Source of the DNA: Bugula neritina
Lineage: Eukaryota; Bryozoa; Gymnolaemata; Cheilostomatida; Bugulidae
Direction of reading: 5' to 3'
Length of the DNA: 64,000 bases
Assembly: GCA_964035545.1 (NCBI GenBank)
Contig: OZ037766.1
Coordinates: forward strand, 23,597,267 to 23,661,266
Of the stretch, positions 37,701 through 49,700 are shown piece after piece. Position numbers and translations under genes: made by a program. The notes below the pieces were generated by a model. The model was given only the letters and a program-made list of their open reading frames with translations, did no database searches and was not told where the DNA came from. Every line of letters begins with the position of its first letter. Position 1 is the stretch's first letter.

Positions 37701-40700
37701 GCATCACAAGCAATTACTATGCTCTTTTATATCAGATATTGGTAGACATTTGTAATTGTATTTATTTATAAATAAGATAGTATTTAAAATTTTAATTTAC
37801 AATAGATCAAGCTTTATTACAAAGTTTTGTTATCTCTAGCGTTTATATACCAAATTAAATATATTATAATTCTTCATCAGAACTGTGTTTGTTGCCATCA
37901 TCATCATAATCAGGCTCTTTGTTTGAAAAAGAAGACTGGCCACTTTTGTTGTTGCAATCGAAACATTCACATAAACCACAGCATTTCATCATCAGGCGCT
38001 TGGGTTTGCATGCTTTACTCTTACAGCCTGCTTTTTTGCATTTACATGCTGTTAAAATCACATCTGCGTTTCTCTCAAAATCATATTTTATTGGAGTCAA
38101 GTTAGTATCCCAACCATGGTCAAAAATTGGCTGATGAAGTAAAATAGGTGTAAAAGCAAGTTGCCAAAGTGTAACTTGATAATTGGCTCGTTTCACGTGA
38201 TATTCTAGGGAATTCCTACTAGGTGGTAGCTGTGCTTCACTGGAGACATTTTTTAAAGCCAATATTTTATATCTTGCTTCAGTGATATCATCATAGGCAC
38301 CATATAGGTTGGAGACAAATCATTCACACTCCAAGTATGTTTCTTCTGATACTGGGGACCAATCATCAGAACCTAAAGACAGATTATAGCTTTCCTTTTC
38401 AAGTACCTCCAAAGCACGCTTTTTAGATATTCGGAAGATAAAACTTACTGAGTCACAACCTGTAAGTGCATGGAGTGATAATAGATTCTTGAGAACTTTT
38501 TGTAGATTTTTTTGGCTGATTCAAAAAGAGATATATATCTTCTGTGACTCCCCATTCCAACGAAGATTACTACATCTTTATTAGCCTGCTCAGTTAAAAC
38601 ATTACTAAGATGATGTTAAGCGCAATAATAGCAACATCGGTATCTACTGATCTTATTACTACCAAATCGTAATCACTCAGTGCATCAGCTGCATCAAGGA
38701 TTAATCTCGTGTCTGCTTCATCATGATTGGATTTCAATTTGTTACAATTTGAATGATAATCGTTTTGCAGAACACAGACTTCTTTGGCGCTACACACTAA
38801 AAATGTACCAGCTGGAATTTTCTCAATATGTCTACTCCATGCACCTTCACTCTACCAACTCATTTTTGTTGTGAATATTGCTCAGAAAAGCATTCCAGTT
38901 TTTAGGAACAGGCAGGTTGTTATGAATAATGGAAATAGAGCACATCTATTGGGCACCCCGTCTAATACGCTCTTGTGCTTTAATTAATGTTTCAGAATAC
39001 ACGTCAAACACTACATCAACCCTTGTATATGCTTTGCCACATTCAAGAAATATTTCCAACATCTTCAGAGCATAGCTATAAAAAGTGCCTGATGTTTTTG
39101 TCGAGTGAAGTATGCACATACCATCAATAATGATCGATTTGTTGGTGGACAGTTGACTATCATCATTGGAGGCCCTGTTTCCAAGATATTTCTGTTCCAA
39201 AATATGCATTAGTTGCAATTTGCATGTTTTTCTCATCTGTCCGTTTTCAGTAAATAGAGCAAGAGGAATGGGACCAATTTCTTTCTCTAGAACTGTATGC
39301 AAATCTTGGGCACTTTTGGCACTTATGAGAAGTTTAGCAAATGATATTTTAGGAACATTTGGTTTAATGGCCGGTTGAAGTAATTTAGCCACAAAGTCAA
39401 AGGAAGGGATTTTAAGCCGGTGAATAGCAGTGTAAAATGGTTTTATTGCATTCAAAAGTCTATCGTGAATTAACTTTTGAGCCATTTCTCCTCCCTGAGC
39501 CATAGCAGTCACTATTGACAAGAAGGTCTCCACATCGGGACTTACTCCAGTAGCAATATTAATAAGTTCAGTTGAAGTATTGCTAAACAACTTAACATCA
39601 AACTGCTGCAATGTAAAAAGAATTGCTTGTGTATCAATCTCATCCGTCATAGTTGTGATGATTGTGTCTTCCTTGTGTAGTGTTGATGACTGTGAGGCTA
39701 TTTGGCCAAAATCCTTTTGCAAAGAAAGCAGTTGGGCTCTGATATGACTAGAACCATTTTGTCCGAGCTTCTTCATGGTTGCTAATGCCGATAATGCCTC
39801 CAGATGTTTTACTGTCTCGGTTCAAAGTTTGCTCCAAGACCTGATCTGGAGCCATACCTGCAATTTTTTTTCCTGTCCTATTTACGGTGAATGAACCCTT
39901 TGCAAACATTCCATAAACTTCTGGAGCAGATTCAGGCAAATTTAGCAATCAATAAGGTATATAGGCAGCCACCTTGAGTAGTTTGTGCGATCATACGCAA
40001 AAAATACTGGTAGCATTGCCTGCATATTGTCCAAATATAATTGCCAGTTGCCACTATGCTCAGCTCGAATAAATCCCAACATGGCTTCTACTGCGTGAAG
40101 GTAGGAATTCCAGAACATTGAAAGGTTAGGTTTTAATTTAGTATCAGAATCAAACTTTTTTATAGCAGCAGCAACTTTATCTGCAACAGTGGTCCATTCA
40201 CGCAAGTTATCATCAATAGAAATACGTATTATGAGACTCTAATGGGTCAAACTGATCATTTTATTGAAGCCACTCCGAAAGAGATTTTAGTTTCTGCCTT
40301 GATATTGCCTCATACAAAATCTTGTGTGCCCGTACACCTCTGTTATAATGCTTACCACATAGCACCTGTTTCACTGTAACTTCAGAATATATATCACTGT
40401 GCACAAGAACTTGGGCGAGGCCGCTTGATTTTACCATTTTGCCAAGTGCTGCCATGTAATTCATCAAGATATGAAAACCGCCCATTCGAATTATTGTGTT
40501 TGAACATTCAGTTGGTTTGTTCCATTAAATCTCTTTGGCAATCTTGTAGATAGCTTGGTCAAATGTAATTACTGAATGTTTCTGATTTAAAACTTTCATA
40601 GTTTTTTTTAGCTGCAGAAGGATTGTATAAATTGTTGATGGATCTGTTGATGGTGCATTAATCATTGGGCAATACCCAATGACTGATCTTTTATTATCTT

Positions 40701-43700
40701 CTGTGGCAACCAAATTTCTTACATTAAAGCTACTCCAGCAGGGGCAGTTATGTGTAGAAGGACTTATATCCAATTGAAATAGTTTGATTGGGGCAAGTCT
40801 TGCCAATAGCCAAGCTGTATTTAGATTACATGAATCCTCAAGTGACTTTTTCATATTCAGCAATGTCTCTTGACTAAGTTTTGTGATAAAATATAATTTT
40901 GAGAGCAACGCAGGTGTGATTTTAACAGCATGTAAATGCAAAAAAGCAGGCTGTAAGAGTAAAGCATGCAAATCCAAGCGCCTGGTGATGAAATGCTGTG
41001 GTTTATGTGAATGTTTCGATTGCAACAACAAAAGTGGCCAGTCTTCTTTTTCAAACAAAGAGCCTGATTATGATGATGATGGCAACAAACACAGTTCTGA
41101 TGAAGAATTATAATATATTTAATTTGGTATATAAACGCTAGAGATAACAAAACTTTGTAATAAAGCTTGATCTATTGTAAATTAAAATTTTAAATACTAT
41201 CTTATTTATAAATAAATACAATTACAAATGTCTACCAATATCTGATATAAAAGAGCATAGTAATTGCTTGTGATGCTGAAATCATAATATTACTTTTTTA
41301 TGAACCATATTTTATGTTACTATACTTATGGATAAAAAAATCGAATATTAGTGGTCTGTTAATTATTGCTGACACTCAATTTCTACAGTAAATATTGAAT
41401 ATTAATACTCAATAGTATTGATCGTAATCAATTATTCAAAATAAGTCAATAAGCTAATATAAATACACTAAGAATACATTTTTATCATGCTGATGTTGTT
41501 CCTATCAACAAAGAGCAATATTATTGGGTAGAAATGCAATAATTTTTAACGGAGAAGATAACTCCCGTTTTATGTTTTTTATTTGTCATGGTTGGGAAAG
41601 ATGTTATATAGTTCAGAACGTAATGAAAATCGGAGAGCATTATTAGAACACAATAGAGTATTTTCATACCAAAAATCAACACTCTAAATGCTAGAACAGA
41701 AAAGTAGCAGTTTAGAGAATATCCGGTATATGCAAAAAAGTAGTTTGTCATATTATAGGCTCCGCCCACTTTTTTATTTTTGGTCAAAATTTTTGTTAGA
41801 GAAAGTTTCATATATGTACAACATTTCTTGAAAATATTTTTAATGTCAAACTTAAACTACTCAGAAAATTAAATATTTAAAGTTCCATAGTCCCCCTTTG
41901 AAAAATGCTGAACCCCTGTATATCCACCCCTCTCACGAGAGAACCCCCCCAGATACAAAAAAGGTACTCGCAGATCTGAGATCAGTAGAATGTTGGCTTT
42001 GCAGTGATATATAGCAACAAAGGTTAGTATTGATGTGCTCCACCCGCCCATTTTTGCATGTTGGCACCCCCACTATTATGTAGATTAACATTTCAACCAA
42101 TAATTAATATATTAACAAAGGCTGTGTAGCCTACAATCTCTAAAATAGTAGTTAGCAACTTTGCGGGCACTTCTTGAAACAACCGATGATGAAGCGCGTT
42201 ACAAATTCAATATTATTTTAGGCTAGATTCAAGCGACACAGTTCAATGACCAAATTATAGCCCAAGCTAATAGAAAATCACGCTATTTAAAGTGGGTGTC
42301 CTTGCATTGCTTGATGTAATAGTAGTAGAACAAGTCAAAGGCTCCTGTGCTAAGTTAAAGATCAAGGTTTGTTTCAGTAGCTCCCGAGTTTAGCTGTTTA
42401 CCAGACACCATCTCAACCAGTTAGCCCTTAGCCTATCATTTACTGCACTGGGAAGGCTGTTTGCTAGACTTCTGTTTTAGTAGTACAACTTACTAGTCAC
42501 TGCTTGCGTACAGCAGAAGCCTGTGAGCAAAATGAGGATTCGAAATCGTAAGTATCTACATTAGACAAAAGCTTGAATAGCAAAATACTTAAATAGGCCT
42601 CGTGATTATCATTACAGTTAGTGTTACACCATCATATATTTTTGACCAAAGATCAACAATATAATAATCATAATAATTAATATAAATGTAGTTAGTCCAA
42701 GTATTGAACATTGTCCCATAATTATAAGAATATAACTACAAGACCACATACTTGTATGTTTAATGATTTTATTTATTGATGCCTTGGGCCAACTGCTTGG
42801 GTATAATATAATATTAACTGCAGTGAGTTTGACTGTTGGAAAATTGATATTTTCTCAACAGTATTACTATTACTATTAATTCCTAAAATATGCTTTCCTG
42901 ATTGGTGAAATGTTTTTTAAACTTTTACTTTAGTTAATTTTAAAACAATCTTGTATCTGAGCTAAGTTTATTTTAAACCTAGCATTTAAGTATTCAGTGT
43001 TTGAGAGAGGGAAAAGGGTAAAGAGAGTAGTGGATGGTTAATGGGAGAAGGGGGTGGAGCATGAGAGAAGGGGGTGGAGCATGAAAATGCATTAGATTGT
43101 ACACTTCTATTAATAATACTGCGGGACTGAATCTTGGCTAGAAAGTCAGTTGCTGAGAGACTAAGCTGGGGTTTGAAAGTTAATCTGACTAACTTCTATG
43201 CTGGTGTTGACATTTAGCCTCTGAGCACTACACTGGGTAATGGGATATGTATAATAAAACTGTCTGCCCTCCCCTTTTAACATGATTACAAATGTAGGGA
43301 CTATAATGGTTTCATATTCACTAAACAGATGTAGGGTAATACAGATAAGTGGACTTGAGACTTTTGCAACCAAGTGTGTTAACCAAAGTTTATAAGGCAA
43401 ATTATAAAGGAACATATTTATTAGTTTTACTGCATTTTATTACTTAGAGTAGTTTTAATCATGAAAGTTTTTGAATTCGAAAAAACCACTTGGCCTGTTT
43501 CAATTATAATATTTAAAAAACTACGGCTATTTAAACTAGTAAATGCATATTTTTATGAACTCAGTAGCATTTAAAATGTCCAACTACTCTGTGAGCTACA
43601 AAATTGAAGTCTATTAGTCAACCGTAGAGGGCAAACTTAAGTCTCCCTCAATCTTAGTTCCTAATGTCAAATATTTAGGAAACAATATTAATTGAACCAA

Positions 43701-46700
43701 GTTGAAACATGGCAATAATTAATAACCAATAATTGACATGTTTCAATTTAGTTAATCCCATAGCCTATGCTATAAGACTTGTCTGAATAATGTGTCCTAT
43801 ATTAGTTATTGGGAAAAACATGCATCAACTTCTAGATTTGAAGCTCAATAACTAAAAGTTCCTGATTTTGAAATTTTAGTCAATAGTTTGAACAACCATG
43901 CATGATATCATGGTGGTTAAAGAGTGAATGTAGCTACGATACCACAGATATGGTGAACATTCATTTTAAACTGATATGGATAAGCTACCAGTATATATTA
44001 ACATAAATTTCGTCAGAGTCCCTATTTATTCATGGATTTTATAATTCTATAGTCATGAATAAATGCTTTTATTTCTATCAAGTGCTACTTGAGCAGTTTT
44101 GTAGTTTCTTGGAGTATTCGGTTTACATTTCTTAGACTCTAGAAGGTTTACTTGCCATAAGGGTTTATTCAGCTGATCCAAAAGTCACAAATAAGTATTA
44201 TCACAATTATTTATGAACCTGCCTAAATTCACTCAATGTTAGTGCAATTGCAGTTAGTTTAGCCACTATACACACTGTACTAGTCACTAGCCACTGTATG
44301 ATATTGTAGCCTGGCCTCAGGCTCGTGAGAACCACACGGAACTCGTGTGACGATTTTCGTGAGTAATCCTCTCGTTATGACCAGCCACATACTCGTCGGA
44401 CGAAACACATAATAAATAGTCCGTGAATGAGTTTTGCACAAGATACAGAAAATGCCAAATAAAAAAACATGATAGAAATGAAATAATTACTGTTGCTAAC
44501 ATTCTATTGACCAATCAAATGGTGCTTATCGTCGATTGTGATTTTTCGTCCATCATCATCGTTGTGTACACCCAACGAAGACGATTTCGTTTGAATTCCC
44601 TCAAATCTTCTCATACGAATGTTTTTCGTGTCAAATAGATGATTTCGTGTGATTCTCACGATCGTGAGGCCAGGCCTTTACAGTGAATACAGATAAAGAT
44701 TTGTAAGTTTTTTTCCATTTGGTCCAGTTTGTAGTAAAAGTAAAGAAATAGATATTATGTTTAAAATTCCAACTCCAAATTAAAAAGTTACAGGCAGTTT
44801 TAATGAGAATAGAGAGTAGTCAGCTGGTATTGGCAGCACTGAAACTACCAATATTAGTGGCTAATAAGCATTTGGTATTTCAGGAAATAGATATATTTTA
44901 GTACTACATTTTCACTTTTAGTGCCTTGTATTTCTAGTATAAGTTATGGCCTATTAAATAAGCTTTGTATATTGTGAGACTATGCAACAGTACTAAAACA
45001 CTAATTACAAAAAATATTCACCATTTGTTTAACCACACCAATAAACTGATCGGGCATATTCAGTACCAAAAGTAAGTATTGGAGAATCTGGATACCAAGA
45101 ATACCAGTGCTGTACTGCTATACACTGTGCTGACAAGGTCTTTCCTCTTTAGCCTGGGTGACTTGTTAGTTACCACAATGATGAGTTGAGTACCTCCCAA
45201 ACCCCTTGGTGTAATGCATATATATTTGAAGATCTGGAACTGGTTTATTAGTTTAGTCTTTTGCAGATGTTTAGTTTGGTAGTAGACACCTGGTAGTAGT
45301 AGTATTTAAGTAGTGTATGTTCAACCTTAGATATGCTAATGTAGCCATAACGTAATCTAATCTAGCATCTCTATCTATGTGATTATTAAACTCAATCTAG
45401 GGAAAAAAAAAATGAAAATTAATATGTTTCCATGGCAACCTGGTTTATTTTGTAATACTGAACTTGTGTTGTAATATGATAATATACTAGTTTGTAAACA
45501 TGAATTGTAGATGGAGATAGCCCTTCACCAATACATCACGAACAACAGAGCATGGCGATGAGTCCATACACAGCAGAGGAGAACTACAACTCGCAGCCAA
45601 CTCTGGAGAGATCAACGGCTATGTCTGACGCGGAGAGGTCAGCGAGCAGCAGTTACCCACGGCACATTTCCTCTCCGACTGACACAGTTGATACCATCAT
45701 ACACAATCCAGGAGACAGGAGTAGTCACTACAGCAGTCTGGAACCGAGAAGTGGCTCCCAGCGATCTGTAGGAAACTTTGAACCTCTTATCAGACCAGAA
45801 GAACTTCATCCTTCTGCAACTCAAGGTCAGCCAGTATGGCGTAATCGCTGCAGCCAGCAGCGTTTTAAATTTACCTGCTGTGTTATACAAGCTGTGTGTT
45901 ACTAAATTTAAAATCAAACTAGTCTAGTTTCTAGATTTAAATCTCATAACTTGCGTGGGTAGATGGTAATCAACATTCACGCTCAGTGAACAGAAAAGAC
46001 ATTTCTATATGTTGTTCTTTTGAACTTGTATGAACGTGTCTAACCATATGCCTGTCCATCATGCTGTCTTCTGAATCATCCATTTCATTCCTCAATCATT
46101 TCACACTCTGTCTAAAATTATGCCCCTATTTGGCATCATTGAATTTATAGAACCAATACTAACTTTGCAGAAGGAAAGAGGTCAAATTGTCTTCAAGAAA
46201 CAGGCAGAACTTGTTACCTCAGTGCTAAATTTATGTGTTTATTAGGTATGCTTTTGCAATCCAAGCACTTAGACTTTGAGTTAATTTGTTGCAGTATCAG
46301 TTACAGTGACCTTCCTTCCTGTGTCCAATAATACTGCTACCTGCACTGTATATTTTACTTTAACTTCAACTGTATGCTGTATATCTTACTTGATGGCACT
46401 TTTCAGGCAGTTAGCATAGAGGAAGCTACTTATATAGATGAGGTTAAAGATCCCTTTACTCTTTGACATCAACTACCAGCTGTTATACATAGAATACCCG
46501 TACATTTATGGATATTCCATCTAATAATTATTTCGTAGCTTCAAATCTGATTAAATTTCCAACCTTTTCTCAATTTCTACATTTAGCTCTAGCTGTCCAA
46601 AGTTTTTTCTAGCACCCGTTTATTAGTTGTTCCCTTATCTATATGCAAACAGCTAAACAATAGATTAGGTTTGATCCTAGTACACATCTTTCACAACTCC

Positions 46701-49700
46701 ACAGTCTATTGTCCTACTTGTAAGTGATTATCATCAAACTCAGTGGTGATTGAAGATTACCAATGCGTTTTATATAAAGAGAATACATGTGGCCCATGGC
46801 AAGATACTTGAGAGAAATACAAGTGGCCTAAAGCAAAGACGATGATATACGACTCAGTGTAAACTGTACAGTGATTCACTTCTGTACACTCTTCACAAAG
46901 AATATTTCAACAAGTTGAAATTGAAAAAGAGACTGTGAGAAATCTCATAACTTATTTTCTTAAAGAACTTAGAAATCATGTTGACAAAGCAAGAATAATT
47001 GAGGTACAAAAACAAAGAAAAGTGCTTTTTGTTGACAAGTTTACTATCAGAATAGTCGATGTCACAAAATAAATTAATAAATTTCATTCTCTATTAAAAC
47101 TGGCTGCAGAATTTGAAATAAGACAGCTTAAAAATTTGTTTTCAGATCTAAAGAATGGGATTTCTTCTGAGTCGTAATAATTATGTAAGATATAAGGACC
47201 AACTGTAAGAGGGATCTGTAGAAGCTAATGAAATTAGTCTCGATAATTTTTGTTTTTCAAAGCTGAATTTTTCATATCTACCAACAGCAAACAATGTCAA
47301 ACATTTTTCAGAAAATTTCATCAGCAATGCAGTGGGGGCTTTGAGGAAAGTTGACATGGATAATTAAATCTGATTGACATCCTTTTTTTTGCAAATTAAC
47401 ATAATTTGTGCATTTAATAGTTGCTAGTGTTTATATTCAATTTAACATCTCAGGTTAAAAGTCTGGTTAATTTACAGGAACTTTTGGAGAGCAGACTTAG
47501 ATTTGCTAAAACAGAATTGGCAATTAGTTGTGCAAATGTAACCTACAATGTTGATTTTTAAACCTTTTTGACTTTCCTTTCTTTCAGGTTAAATTCTCTT
47601 CTGAGGTAGCTACAGCAGCTTGTCTTTCTCATATTATGCAGATTCTTTGCTTCTTCTACTCTCAGTCCTAGCCCCTTCATATCTACCATCAATACTAGCT
47701 CCTTCTTATCCTTCTGCCCTCAGTCCTAGCTCCTTCTTATCCTTCTGCCCTCAGTCCTAGCTCCTTCTTATCCTTCTGCCCTCAGTCCTAGCTCCTTCTT
47801 ATCCTTCTGCCCTCAGTCCTAGCTCCTTCTTATTCTTCTGCCCTCAGTCCTAGCTCCTTCTTATCTTTCTGCCCTCAGTCCTAGCTCCTTCCTATCCTTT
47901 TCTACCCTCAGTCTTAGCTCCTTCATGTTCTCCTTTACCCTCAGTCTTAGCTCCTTCATATCCTTTTTCATAACCGGTCACAACAGAGGGTATAGGCTCC
48001 AGTACTGCTTTTCTTGTTCAATGATGTCTAAGTTATGTTATAGATGTCCAGGAAGCTGAAATCAGTGCTGAGAATAACTCTGAGAGTCAAAAACTGATGA
48101 GCCGTGAAGGTGAAGAGAGACATGTTCAGAATAAGACGAGAAGCAACACAGCTACTGGCAAGTCTAAGTTGAGACGAGGTGAGGCTATGTGAAGGTTGTT
48201 TGGTAGTTGTGTAGATTCCAAATTCCAGAGAGGCGACTTGCAGTTAGATGACCAAATTCCAGTTAGACGACCCCAAATATTGCCATCAAATATATGTGCA
48301 GATGATATTAAAATATATTTGACTACTTTAAATTTAAAATAGTTTTAAAAAATTTAGTTATGGCCTATATTATTTAAAAAAATTAGGCATCTTATGGGTA
48401 ATTACTTTAGTAAACTGTCCGAGCAATGATTTCAATGAGTCATATTATGCATACGGCTTCAGTTGTACATCCACCTGGTGCACATGGCTTCACATGAAAT
48501 CAAAATAAATGCAACTTAGTATCAACCATCATTAATTTTTTAATTCCTGATGATTTTAAATAAAGTTGGGGATCGTCTATCTGAACTGAAACTGTGTAGA
48601 AAGGGGTTAATGATGAAATATTTTACTTTTGTGAACGAATTAGGGAAATTTGCTGGTATGAATAAGAATGTTGCATACAGCAGGAAATGGTAACATTCAC
48701 TGCTGTCCTGAGAAGCATACACTGTTGATCACCGCTTCGCTGAAGCTTCTATTTTCTGTAATCACACCTCAATACAAATCGTTGCGACACATTATTATAA
48801 ACTAGTGCTTGCCAGTAGAAAAGCTAAATGTTAAAAATGTTTAAAGATGTGAGAAAACCAAACAGGGTGATTTGGTTGAAATTGCAGCAAGCTCAAGCAA
48901 CAATAATACATTACAGAGCATTAAAGTATACGCAGTATAATTTTATACAGTATTACAGTATACAGTAATATATTATATAGTATGCAGCATGAAAGTATAT
49001 GGTGTTATAGTATACTTTAGACTAGATAGCATTGTACAATCATGTATGTTTATTATCATACTAGCATACATGTGATAAAGGTGTTGTAATGTTGATAGTG
49101 GAGTAACACACAGTCATTTGACAGCTAGAGTGACATTACAGCATGCTATGCCCTCATAACTTGATAAACACTAAATGTCAATCTAAATGGCAGACAGTTG
49201 TGCTTGGAAACTGGCAGGAAACTAGAAAGCATACAAATTTGGAGACACAGATTGGCAGGGTGGGTCAAGCATGGGAGATAATGGCCAAGGGGTCATACAT
49301 ATATTAGCAGAACTGTAAACCAGGAAGGGTAAATTGTTGACTGGTAGATAGGCTACACTCAGTTACTCACACACAATCACATACTTCCTAAACTATCATG
49401 GAATTCTCCCATGATACTTGTAACACAGGGTTAGTTTCCAGATTAAGGATGTTAGCTGACTGATAGCTCACTTGCAGTAGTAAACTTGGTTGAATATTTG
49501 AGTTCAAAGATTTGATCAATTGTTGCAACACAGATTTTACAAATAAATACCAGATGACAGATATTGGAAGAACTAAAAGTAACTGACTTATTTAAAGTAC
49601 ATAGTGATTATGCAGACTGTAGGGTAGTTAGTTGGCACAGGAGTTAGTTTCAGTAAATCACTAAATTAGATGTGAATAATACTATAATTGAGTGGTATAC

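Larger units (their letters stand above)
36902..42075 (-). mobile_element. 5,174-bp DNA transposon-like element with 1,190-bp inverted repeats
   Basis: The ends are TAGTGGGGGTGCCAACATGC and its exact reverse complement. TTA stands outside each end (36899-36901, 42076-42078), giving a 3-bp target duplication; alternatively, the terminal TA itself is the duplication. The two arms are equal in length and nearly identical. Between them lies a decayed minus-strand gene for a FEN/PIN-nuclease-like protein with a cysteine-rich tail. No DDE transposase is recognisable. The element sits in intron 1 of the proteolipid-like gene, its own gene being antisense to the host gene. Superfamily unknown. Confidence 0.88.

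Noticed and set aside
40525-41058. Minus-strand frame whose first part reads MFEKEDWPLL
   Set aside because: Its first roughly 60 codons are the antisense of the cysteine-tail copy in the right arm; only the part left of 40885 belongs to the nuclease-like gene.
46879-47070. 64-codon Lys/Glu-rich open frame in intron 2 of the proteolipid-like gene
   Set aside because: No ATG, stops on both sides and no family recognised; kept only as a possible relic in the intron entry.
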